A stretch of DNA of 14,576 nt, from NCBI GenBank assembly GCA_944385305.1, contig CALWWS010000033.1:1-14576 (forward strand). Direction: 5' to 3'. The notes beneath the pieces were generated by a model that saw nothing but the letters and a program-made list of their open reading frames with translations, had not been told where the DNA came from and did not search any database. Both the position numbers and the translations under genes were made by a program. Positions 1 to 6,658 of the stretch are shown here, one piece after another (the stretch's first letter is position 1; each line of letters starts with the position of its first letter). Origin of the DNA: an uncultured Oscillospiraceae bacterium (GTDB taxonomy: Bacteria > Bacillota > Clostridia > Oscillospirales > Oscillospiraceae).

Positions 1-2
1 CC

Positions 3-1292
3 GCTACCTGCCGGCTCACCGGCCTGCACATTATTCTGCTCTACGCCTTCGTGGGTGTGCTCATGGCCCTGCTGGCCCTGGCCGCCTATCGCCGCCGCCA
101 GCTGGAGCGGGCGGGGGACGTGATCGCCATCTCCTGGCTGCGCCCGGTGTTCAAATACAGCGTGGGCTTCTGCGCCGCCATCTCCCTGGGCCTGCTTCTC
201 TACGGGATTTTCCTCAACGCCCTGCCCCAGAGCGCCTGGGTGCTGCTGGCCTTCATGCTGGTGGGGGGACTGGTGGGCTACTTTGTGGCCGAGATGCTGC
301 TGCACAAGAGCTTCCGGGTGTTCCGCAGGGGCTGGCGGGGATGCGCTGTGCTGCTGGTGTGCCTGGCGCTGGCCATGTGCGCCATGGAGCTTGACCTCAC
401 CGGCTTTGAGCGGCGTATCCCCGATACCGCCGCCGTGGAGCAGGTCTCCATCGCCAACCTCCACTCCGCCCCCAATGACGATGGGGCCGGACTCTTCCTC
501 ACCCTCCGGGAGCCGGAGGAGATTGCGCTGATCCGGCAGCTGCACCAGGCTCTTGTGGACAACAAGGAGCTGGCCGAGTCCCAGCCCCAGACCGGCTGGG
601 TCTCCTCTCTGGACGAGGACGGTCTGGAGGTGGAAATACAGGGGGGCACCAACCTGCGCCTGGACTATGACCTGGCGGACGGCGACAGGCTGCTTCGCAG
701 CTACTGGGTGGACGTCACCCGGGAAAACCTGCTGGATCCCGACTCCCCCGCCGCCCTGCTCACCCGCCTCATCAACCTGCCCAGCGTGGTGGAGCGCACC
801 TATTTCGGCCAGTGGCAGGAGGATCACCGCCTGATCAATGCGGTCATCTATAATGTCCCCGACCAGCCCGCGGACAGCATGAGCCGCTATCTCCTCCCCG
901 AACAGGAGGAGTATGATGGAACCGCCACAACAAGCAGCAGCGCGGTGGTCACCTCCTCGGAGGCCGCATACACCGACATCGTGCTGGACAGCGACGCCCT
1001 GGAGCCCCTGCTCCAGGCCATCTTTACCGACATCCGCGAGGGCAACCTGGGCCGGCGCTACCTGCTGGAGGATCGGGAGCGGCTGGAAAACTGCTGCTAC
1101 AGCGATCTGAACCTCACCTTCTACGCCCCCCACGGCCTGGGCGGCGAAACCGAGGCCGTCAACTACACCGTCACCATTACCCTGCAGAAGAGCGCGGCAA
1201 ACACCATGGCGGTGCTGGAGGAATACGGCGTGGACACCGAGCGCCAGCTCCCCTCCCATGCCCAGGTGTACCTCCAGACCGCAACCGGCTAA
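3..1292 (+). CDS. ABC-2-type transporter permease, C-terminal part (DUF6449-like), truncated at the window edge
   Basis: The reading frame is open through the left edge, so only the 3' part of the gene is present (429 codons from base 3 plus stop); the GTG at 51 is internal rather than the true start. The visible protein begins with four hydrophobic stretches, approximately residues 5-27, 52-72, 77-100 and 112-128 of the fragment, separated by basic segments such as YRRRQLERAG. A soluble region of about 300 residues follows, with no catalytic motif I can recognise. The pattern 'membrane segments, AGD, FKY, further membrane segments, long hydrophilic tail' matches, from memory, clostridial ABC-2 permeases annotated with a DUF6449 tail. 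The ATPase partner would be expected upstream, outside the window. It would act in the cytoplasmic membrane, exporting an unknown substrate. The family call is a recollection, not a search. A strong hairpin follows at 1313-1341. Confidence 0.6.
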   Translation, partial: ATCRLTGLHIILLYAFVGVLMALLALAAYRRRQLERAGDVIAISWLRPVFKYSVGFCAAISLGLLLYGIFLNALPQSAWVLLAFMLVGGLVGYFVAEMLLHKSFRVFRRGWRGCAVLLVCLALAMCAMELDLTGFERRIPDTAAVEQVSIANLHSAPNDDGAGLFLTLREPEEIALIRQLHQALVDNKELAESQPQTGWVSSLDEDGLEVEIQGGTNLRLDYDLADGDRLLRSYWVDVTRENLLDPDSPAALLTRLINLPSVVERTYFGQWQEDHRLINAVIYNVPDQPADSMSRYLLPEQEEYDGTATTSSSAVVTSSEAAYTDIVLDSDALEPLLQAIFTDIREGNLGRRYLLEDRERLENCCYSDLNLTFYAPHGLGGETEAVNYTVTITLQKSAANTMAVLEEYGVDTERQLPSHAQVYLQTATG

Positions 1293-1312
1293 TCCTTTCC
1301 GCAGTCATCCGC

Positions 1313-1350
1313 CCGCCGCTCCGGCCCAGCCGGAGCGGCGGAATTGTGAT
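1313..1350 (+). terminator. Hairpin terminator after the permease gene
   Basis: A perfect 13-bp stem (1313-1325 with 1329-1341) encloses a 3-base loop and is followed by a modestly T-rich stretch with ATT and ATTTT runs. It lies 20 bases after the permease stop codon and before the thiolase promoter. The stem is very GC-rich and the T tract is interrupted, so termination efficiency is uncertain. Confidence 0.65.
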
Positions 1351-1412
1351 TTTATGCCAATTTGTTCCCGCTTTTAGACGGTGAAGTTCGGGAAAATTAT
1401 GCGCCTGCGCGG

Positions 1413-1441
1413 TTGATTTTTCAGGGGTGGAACGGTATAAT
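1413..1441 (+). promoter_or_regulatory. Sigma-A-type promoter of the thiolase gene
   Basis: A -35-like TTGATT (1413-1418) and a perfect -10 TATAAT (1436-1441) are separated by 17 bases. Transcription would start near 1448, giving a leader of about 60 bases before the ATG at 1508. This is the best consensus promoter in the window and suggests strong constitutive expression, as expected for a central metabolic enzyme. No operator palindrome is obvious around it. Confidence 0.75.
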
Positions 1442-1507
1442 GGGTTGACTGTGTATTTACCGGGCGCAAAGCAAAGGAATCGAAATAGAAATTGGAGGTT
1501 ACTGTCC

Positions 1508-2767
1508 ATGAAAGAGATCTATGTTGTCAATTGCTGCCGCACTGCGGTGGGCTCCTTCGGCGGCAGCCTGAAGGACGTGCCCGCTGTGGATCTGGGCGCC
1601 ACTGTTGTCAAAGAGGCCCTCAACCGCGCCGGTGTGAAGCCCGAGCAGGTGGATGAGCTGATGTTCGGCTGCATCCTCACCGCCGGTCTGGGCCAGAACC
1701 CCGCCCGCCAGGTGGGCGTGAAGGCCGGCCTGCCCTACTCCGTGCCCGCCTACACCGTGGGCATGGTGTGCGGCTCCGGCATGAAGTCCGTCATCGAGGG
1801 TGCCCGCGCCATTCTGGCCGGCGACGCCGAGGTGGTTGTGGCCGGCGGCACCGAGAACATGTCCGCTGTCCCCTTCACCCTGCCCGCTGAGCGCTGGGGC
1901 GCCCGCATGGGCGACAAGAAGGTCGTGGACGCCATGATCAAGGACGGCCTGTGGGATGCCTACAACAACTACCACATGGGCACCACCGCCGAGAACATTG
2001 CCGACGTGTGGGGCATCACCCGCGAGGAGATGGACGCCTTTGCCGCCGCTTCCCAGCAGAAAACCGAGGCCGCCATGGCCGCCGGCAAGTTTGAGGACGA
2101 GATTGTCCCCGTCATGGTGAAGAAGAAGAAGGAAATGGTGGAGTTCAAGGTGGATGAGTTCCCCCGCGCCGGCGTGACCGCCGAGAGCATTGCCAAGCTC
2201 AAGGGCGCCTTCCCTGTGGGTCCTGAGGGCGTGGAGGACGAGATTGTCCACACCTTTGAGGTCACCGGCGTGCACGCCGACGACGCCCGCAAGCACGTGC
2301 AGCGCGTCACCGCCGCCAACGCCTCCGGCATCAACGACGGCGCCGCCGCCATCGTGCTGGCCTCCGGCGAGGCGGTTGCCAAGTACGGCCTGAAGCCCAT
2401 GGCCAAGCTGGTCAGCTGGGGCCAGGGCGGCGTGGATCCCAAGATCATGGGCGTGGGCCCCGTGCCCGCCTCCCGTCAGGCCATGGCCAAGGCCGGCCTG
2501 AAGATTGAGGACATGGACCTGGTGGAGGCCAATGAGGCCTTTGCCGCCCAGTCCATCGCCGTGGCCCGCGAGCTGGGCTTCGACATGAGCAAGGTCAACG
2601 TCAACGGCGGTGCCATCTCCATCGGCCACCCCGTGGGCTGCTCCGGCGCCCGCATCATTGTCACCCTGCTCCACGAGCTGGCCAAGCGCCCCGACGCCAA
2701 GAAGGGTCTGGCCACCCTGTGCATCGGCGGCGGCATGGGCGTTGCCACCATTTTTGAGAAGTGCTGA
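1508..2767 (+). CDS. Acetyl-CoA acetyltransferase (thiolase)
   Basis: Condenses two acetyl-CoA to acetoacetyl-CoA, the entry step of clostridial butyrate synthesis, or cleaves it in reverse; cytoplasmic, normally a tetramer. The 419-residue protein has the full thiolase signature: nucleophile Cys88 in VCGSGMK, NEAF at 342-345, His374 in GHPVG, and Cys405 in CIGGG. The ATG at 1508 was chosen because GGAGG at 1494-1498 lies 9 bases upstream and the protein then begins with the usual thiolase start ([19 protein letters not shown]). The open frame continues upstream to 1427, but that part overlaps the promoter. The usual family length is about 392 residues. The excess lies in one block, roughly residues 236-266, between the LKGAF segment and the conserved [10 protein letters not shown]. 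The gene is monocistronic, with its own promoter and terminator. A longer-chain 3-ketoacyl-CoA thiolase cannot be ruled out. Confidence 0.93.
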   Translation: MKEIYVVNCCRTAVGSFGGSLKDVPAVDLGATVVKEALNRAGVKPEQVDELMFGCILTAGLGQNPARQVGVKAGLPYSVPAYTVGMVCGSGMKSVIEGARAILAGDAEVVVAGGTENMSAVPFTLPAERWGARMGDKKVVDAMIKDGLWDAYNNYHMGTTAENIADVWGITREEMDAFAAASQQKTEAAMAAGKFEDEIVPVMVKKKKEMVEFKVDEFPRAGVTAESIAKLKGAFPVGPEGVEDEIVHTFEVTGVHADDARKHVQRVTAANASGINDGAAAIVLASGEAVAKYGLKPMAKLVSWGQGGVDPKIMGVGPVPASRQAMAKAGLKIEDMDLVEANEAFAAQSIAVARELGFDMSKVNVNGGAISIGHPVGCSGARIIVTLLHELAKRPDAKKGLATLCIGGGMGVATIFEKC

Positions 2768-2795
2768 GCCAGCGCTGAATAAACTTTATACATGC

Positions 2796-2832
2796 AAAAG
2801 TCCCCGGAACCGTCTGGTTCCGGGGACTTTTT
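2796..2832 (+). terminator. Bidirectional terminator between the thiolase and xdhC
   Basis: A 16-bp perfect stem (2796-2811 with 2816-2831) with a 4-base loop ends in six T residues on the plus strand, 28 bases after the thiolase stop. On the minus strand the same hairpin ends in TTTT and lies 19 bases after the xdhC stop. One hairpin therefore serves two convergent transcription units. Confidence 0.9.
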
Positions 2833-2850
2833 TGTTTCTGCGACAGCTGC

Positions 2851-3351
2851 TTACTGCTCTTGTTCCTCCCGGCCCACAAACTTGTGGGCCTCGTTCACCG
2901 CCCGCTCCACCGCGTTGAGGATGTTCTGATAGCCGGTGCAGCGGCACAGGTGACCGGAGATGAGCTTGCGCAGCTCCTCCCGGGTATACCGCTTCCCCGA
3001 GCCCACGATCTCCACGGCGGACATAATGATCCCCGGGGTGCAGAAGCCGCACTGGACGGCGGCCTCCTCCACAAAGGCCTGCTGGATGGGGGAGAGCTCC
3101 CCGTTTTCATTCTGCAAGCCCTCCACGGTGAGGATGGTTTTCCCCTGGGCCCAAACACCCAGGTAGATGCACGAGTCGATGGCGGTGCCGTCCACCAGCA
3201 CGGTGCACGCCCCGCACTCTCCCACCTCGCAGCCCTTCTTCACGCTGGTGAGTCCCAGCCGCTCCCGCAGCACGTCGGCCAGGGACTCCCGCTGGTCAAT
3301 GCCCACCTCCACCGGGCGGCCGTTGACGGTGCAGCGGAGAATTTCCATCAT
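2851..3351 (-). CDS. xdhC: Xanthine-dehydrogenase-type hydroxylase, 2x[2Fe-2S] subunit (E. coli XdhC-like)
   Basis: This small electron-transfer subunit passes electrons from the molybdenum centre to the FAD subunit. The 166-residue protein shows two domains. A plant-ferredoxin-like N-terminal domain carries Cys41, Cys46, Cys49 and Cys61. A helical C-terminal domain carries Cys101, Cys104, Cys136 and Cys138 (QCGFC and CRCTGYQ). All eight cluster ligands are present. The segment GECGACTVLVDGTAIDSC is essentially the same as in E. coli XdhC as I recall it. The first ATG overlaps the xdhB stop as ATGA (3348-3351), with AGGAGG further upstream; a second ATG follows immediately, so the start is uncertain by one codon. 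It is the last gene of xdhABC. The name follows the E. coli subunit convention and must not be confused with the unrelated XdhC maturation factor at 12252-13004. Confidence 0.93.
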   Translation of the reverse strand: MMEILRCTVNGRPVEVGIDQRESLADVLRERLGLTSVKKGCEVGECGACTVLVDGTAIDSCIYLGVWAQGKTILTVEGLQNENGELSPIQQAFVEEAAVQCGFCTPGIIMSAVEIVGSGKRYTREELRKLISGHLCRCTGYQNILNAVERAVNEAHKFVGREEQEQ

Positions 3352-4226
3352 ACCTGGGCCCCTCCTTTCCGCATCGCCTCGGCAAGAGCACGGGCGGACA
3401 GCTCCTCCACCAGCTGCAGCCGGAACTCCCGGGAGGCCCGCCAGCTGCTGCGGGGGCTCACATCCCCCAGGGCCGCCGGACCAATGGCGGCCAGGGCCTG
3501 CTCCACCGGCCGGTTGGAGGCGGCCGCCTCCGCACCGGGGGCGCGCATGGGCACCGGCCCGGCCACGCCGAAAGCCAGACGTACCTGCCGGGTCTCCCGC
3601 TTGTCCTGGGAGAGCTGGGCCAGGCAGCTCACCCCCAGGGTGGCGATGTCCATGGCGCTGCGCATGGCGTATTTGATGTAGTGGCCGGTAAAGCCCTCAT
3701 ACCCCTTCCGGGGCAGAACAATCTTGGTAAGCACCTCATAGGGGGCCAGATCCACCTTGCCCACCCCGTGGTACCACCGGGAAATGGGCACCTCCCGCTC
3801 CCCTCTGGGGCCCCGCACCCGCAGCACTGCCTCCAGGGCCACCAGAGTGGAGGCGGTATCCGCGGAGGTAATGCCGTTGCACACGTTGCCCCCGATGGTG
3901 CCCGCCGCCCGCAGCTGGGGCCCGCCGGCCATGTCGGCCGCCTCCCCCAGCACGGGGACGTTGGCCCGGATAATCTTGTCGTAGGTCACATCCCGGAAGG
4001 TACTCAGGGGCCCAATCTCAATGTCCCCGTTGGGGGCCTGGCTGATTCCCTTGAGCTCCTCCAGGCCGTGGATGGACACCAGGCGGCAGCCCGCCAGCTT
4101 CCCCTCCCGCACCTTGATGAGCACGTCGGTGCCCCCGGCAATGACCAGGGCCCCCGGGTCCTGCTCCAGGGCGCGGATGGCGTCGGCCACCGACTGGGCC
4201 TGATAGATGGACGAGATATCAAACAT
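3348..4226 (-). CDS. xdhB: Xanthine-dehydrogenase-type hydroxylase, FAD-binding subunit (XdhB/CoxM family)
   Basis: The medium subunit binds FAD and passes electrons to NAD+ or another acceptor. The 292-residue protein starts like E. coli XdhB and, as I recall that protein, has the same length. Visible family motifs are the FAD-loop LVIAGGTDVL near residues 27-36, the second loop AGTIGGNVCNGITSADT near 108-124, a KYAMRSAMDIATLG segment, and a C-terminal PRSSWRASREFRL run matching E. coli XdhB. The ATG at 4226 is one base after the xdhA stop (TGACATG), with a GGGAGG-type ribosome site about 11 bases upstream inside xdhA. Its stop overlaps the xdhC start by four bases, so all three subunits are probably made by coupled translation. 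No residue loss or frameshift is visible. Confidence 0.93.
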   Translation of the reverse strand: MFDISSIYQAQSVADAIRALEQDPGALVIAGGTDVLIKVREGKLAGCRLVSIHGLEELKGISQAPNGDIEIGPLSTFRDVTYDKIIRANVPVLGEAADMAGGPQLRAAGTIGGNVCNGITSADTASTLVALEAVLRVRGPRGEREVPISRWYHGVGKVDLAPYEVLTKIVLPRKGYEGFTGHYIKYAMRSAMDIATLGVSCLAQLSQDKRETRQVRLAFGVAGPVPMRAPGAEAAASNRPVEQALAAIGPAALGDVSPRSSWRASREFRLQLVEELSARALAEAMRKGGAQV

Positions 4227-4227
4227 G

Positions 4228-6510
4228 TCAGATCAGCCCTCCCTTCCGGAATTCCTCCACCAGCCGCTGGGGGGACAAGGGCAGGGTGTTCACAGCCACG
4301 CCGGTGGCGTGGAGCACCGCATTGCGGATGGCGGGGGCCACGGGAATGGCGGGGGGCTCCCCCAGGGCCTTGTTTCCAAAGGGCCCGCTGGGATCCTCGT
4401 CCTCCACAAACAGGGCGGTCAGCTCCGGGTGATCCATGGCGGTGGGCAGCTTGTAGTCCAGCAGGTTGCCGTTGAGCAGCCTTCCCGTGGCGGGGTCGAA
4501 CTTCATCTCCTCGCTCAGGGCGTAGCCGATGCCCATGCTCATGCCGCCGTGCACCTGGGCCTCGGCCAGCTTGGGGTTGATGAGCCGGCCGGAGTCGTGG
4601 ACGTTGACAATGCGCAGCACCTTCACCTTGCCCACCGGGATGTCCACCTCCACCTCGGCGAAGCAGCAGCCGAAGGCAAAGGTGTTCTCCTTGCAGTGGT
4701 TGGTGACTTCGGCGGTAATGTGCACCGAGTGCTCCAGGGAGTAGAAGGCCTCCATGGCCAGCTCCTCCAGGGTGAGCAGGCTCTCCCCGCTCCCCCCGTC
4801 CACAATCTCCCCCGCCCGGAGATCCAGTTCTCCCGCCTGGGGCAGCATCTCCCGGGCATAGGAGAGCACCTTTTCCCGGAACAGCTCCCCCGCCTTCTTG
4901 ATAGCCTTACCCGTAACATAGGTCTGGCGGGAGGCGTAAGCCCCGGTGTCAAAGGGGGCGGTGTCCGTGTCCTGGGTGGAGACAATGTTCACCCGCTCGG
5001 TGGGCAGGCCGATGGCCTGGGCGGCCATCTGGCAGAATACCGTGTCTCCCCCCTGGCCAATCTCGGTGGCCCCCAGCTGAAGCTGCACCGTGCCGTCCTG
5101 GTTGAGAACAATCCGGGCCGAGGCGGTCTCCAGGGAGATGGGGTACACCCCTGTCTTGTAGGAAAACACCGCCATACCCACCCCCCGGCGCACCGGGCCG
5201 GTCTGGTTTTGGTACTTGGCGCGCAGCTCGTCCCAGCGGATGAAGTCTCTCCCCTTCTCCATGCACCGGGCCAGGGCGGTGGAGTAGCAGGTGATGCCGT
5301 TGGTGGGGTCTACATAGCCCAGGGGCATGATGTTCTTCAGACGGAACTGGTAGGGATCCCAGTTCATTTCCCGGGCGATATCCTCCATCAGGCACTCCCC
5401 GGCAAAGTCGCACTGGGGAATACCGTACCCCCGCATGGCGCCGGGTGCGGGGCGGTTGGTATACACCGTGTAGGCCACACTGCGGTGGCCCACCGCGTCG
5501 GGATAGGTCTGGCGAAAGCCGTTGACCGCATTGGCCACAATGGCGTGGCCGTGGGAGGCGTATCCCCCCTGGTTGGAAATGGCCACGCACTCCCGGGCCA
5601 TAATCCGCCCCTGGGACGACACCGCCGCTTTGATATCAAAGCGGATGGGGTGGCGGGAGCGGGTGTTCTGGAAGGTCTCCTCCCGGGACACGTCCAGCTT
5701 CACGCAGCGCCCCCCCACCTGGGTGGTGAGCCAGGCGTTGAGGGGCTCGTACAAGACCTCCTGCTTGTTGCCGAAGCCGCCGCCGATGTAGGGCTTGATC
5801 ACCCGGATCTGGCCCCAGCCGATCCCCAGGGCCTGGCCAATGACCCGACGAACAATGTGGGGAATCTGGGTGGAGGTGACCACGGTGATCCGCCCATGCT
5901 CCATATAGGCGTAGGAGATGGGGTTTTCAATGTGGCAGTGCTGCACCTGCTGGGTCTGGTAGTGGCCCTCAAAGTGGAGCAGGGCGGGGTCGCTCAGGGC
6001 CTCGTCCGGCTGCCCCACCACCGTCTCGGTGCGCTTGAGGATGTTGTCCGGATGCTCCTCGTGGATGGGCACGGCGCCGGGTTCCATGGCCTGCTCCGGC
6101 TCCAGCATCACGGGGCAGCTCTCATACTCCACCCGGATGAGCTTCAAAGCCCGGCGGGCGGTCACCTCGTCCTCGGCCACCACCACGGCGATGTCATCCC
6201 CGTAGATGCGCACCCTTCGGGTGAGCAGCAGCCGGTCGGCCACATCCTGGTGGCCTGGGTCGGTGCTCCAGGGGTGGCCGGGGGTGGGGTACTGGATCTG
6301 GGGGGCGTCAAAACAGGTGAGCACCTTGACCACGCCGGGCAGGGCCCGGGCGGCGGCGGTGTCTATGGACTTCACCCACCCGTTTGCAATGGTACTGTGG
6401 AGAATTTTGGCCACCAGCATGGGGCCGTCGTGAAGGTCGTCGGTATACCGGGCCCGGCCGGTGACCTTGTCCGCCGCGTCCACCCGGGTATACGCTCTGC
6501 CCACTTCCAT
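4228..6510 (-). CDS. xdhA: Xanthine-dehydrogenase-type hydroxylase, molybdenum cofactor subunit (XdhA), probably selenium-dependent
   Basis: Catalytic large subunit (760 residues): hydroxylates a purine or other N-heterocycle with water at the molybdenum centre, probably in the cytoplasm. The N-terminal hammerhead-type domain begins with a KVTGRARYTDD segment (about 15-25). The cofactor-binding portion shows GGGFGNK (243-249), GAMRGYG (357-363), GQGGDT (485-490) and the catalytic-base motif LGEPP with Glu718. The C-terminus (NTLPLSPQRL...EEF) resembles E. coli XdhA closely. I chose the ATG at 6510 because AAGGAGGTG (6517-6525) precedes it by six bases and the protein then begins where E. coli XdhA does. 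The frame stays open to 6894, but that extension would run antisense through the divergent gene. The selenium assignment comes from the yqeB/yqeC/mocA genes nearby, not from this sequence; there is no in-frame selenocysteine codon. Substrate not proven. Confidence 0.93.
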   Translation of the reverse strand: MEVGRAYTRVDAADKVTGRARYTDDLHDGPMLVAKILHSTIANGWVKSIDTAAARALPGVVKVLTCFDAPQIQYPTPGHPWSTDPGHQDVADRLLLTRRVRIYGDDIAVVVAEDEVTARRALKLIRVEYESCPVMLEPEQAMEPGAVPIHEEHPDNILKRTETVVGQPDEALSDPALLHFEGHYQTQQVQHCHIENPISYAYMEHGRITVVTSTQIPHIVRRVIGQALGIGWGQIRVIKPYIGGGFGNKQEVLYEPLNAWLTTQVGGRCVKLDVSREETFQNTRSRHPIRFDIKAAVSSQGRIMARECVAISNQGGYASHGHAIVANAVNGFRQTYPDAVGHRSVAYTVYTNRPAPGAMRGYGIPQCDFAGECLMEDIAREMNWDPYQFRLKNIMPLGYVDPTNGITCYSTALARCMEKGRDFIRWDELRAKYQNQTGPVRRGVGMAVFSYKTGVYPISLETASARIVLNQDGTVQLQLGATEIGQGGDTVFCQMAAQAIGLPTERVNIVSTQDTDTAPFDTGAYASRQTYVTGKAIKKAGELFREKVLSYAREMLPQAGELDLRAGEIVDGGSGESLLTLEELAMEAFYSLEHSVHITAEVTNHCKENTFAFGCCFAEVEVDIPVGKVKVLRIVNVHDSGRLINPKLAEAQVHGGMSMGIGYALSEEMKFDPATGRLLNGNLLDYKLPTAMDHPELTALFVEDEDPSGPFGNKALGEPPAIPVAPAIRNAVLHATGVAVNTLPLSPQRLVEEFRKGGLI

Positions 6511-6658
6511 GCTGCACACCTCCTTACTGCCTCCAGTATACCGCACAACGGGGAAAAAGGGAAGCAAAACCGCCCTGTTTGCCCTTGTGATCCTCGCCCC
6601 GCCTGTGCTATGATGAAATTGGCAATCCATTGACTGGAATCTAAAGGAGGCGTGCTCT
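6511..6658. promoter_or_regulatory. Divergent control region between xdhABC and the PLP-enzyme/mocA operon
   Basis: These 148 bases separate two head-to-head operons, so both are probably controlled from here. The plus-strand promoter is clear (separate entry). On the minus strand the only -10 candidate is TATACT (6540-6535), just ahead of the xdhA ribosome site; no good -35 lies at 16-18 bases (TTGCTT at 6567-6562 leaves 21). xdhA may therefore need an activator. I see no long operator palindrome and no riboswitch-like fold, and no regulator gene adjoins the region. Confidence 0.5.
6585..6614 (+). promoter_or_regulatory. Promoter of the PLP-enzyme/mocA operon
   Basis: TTGTGA (6585-6590) and TATGAT (6609-6614) are spaced by 18 bases, and the -10 is preceded by TGC, an extended -10 element. 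Transcription would begin near 6621, leaving a leader of roughly 38 bases that ends in AAAGGAGG (6643-6650) eight bases before the GTG start at 6659. Confidence 0.6.

Noticed and set aside
1445..1450. TTGACT as a second -35 element upstream of the thiolase
   Set aside because: No -10-like hexamer occurs at 16-18 bases downstream; it lies just past the good -10 and within the transcript start region.
1427..1507. Earlier thiolase start at 1427
   Set aside because: It lies between the -35 and -10 of the promoter, and the extra residues are not thiolase-like. GGAGG at 1494-1498 fixes the start at 1508.
1293..1507. Small gene or structured RNA between the permease and thiolase genes
   Set aside because: The stretch is explained by a terminator hairpin, a promoter and a short leader. 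No start with a ribosome site and no further structure was seen.
1499..2674. 391-codon open frame on the minus strand opposite the thiolase
   Set aside because: It is a low-complexity Gly/His/Ala/Leu-rich mirror of the thiolase gene, with no recognisable domain.
4207..6633. 808-codon open frame on the plus strand opposite xdhA
   Set aside because: It is antisense to a clear XdhA. Its translation is rich in Gly, His, Leu and Val as expected from mirrored GC-rich codons, and it has no domain motif or ribosome site.
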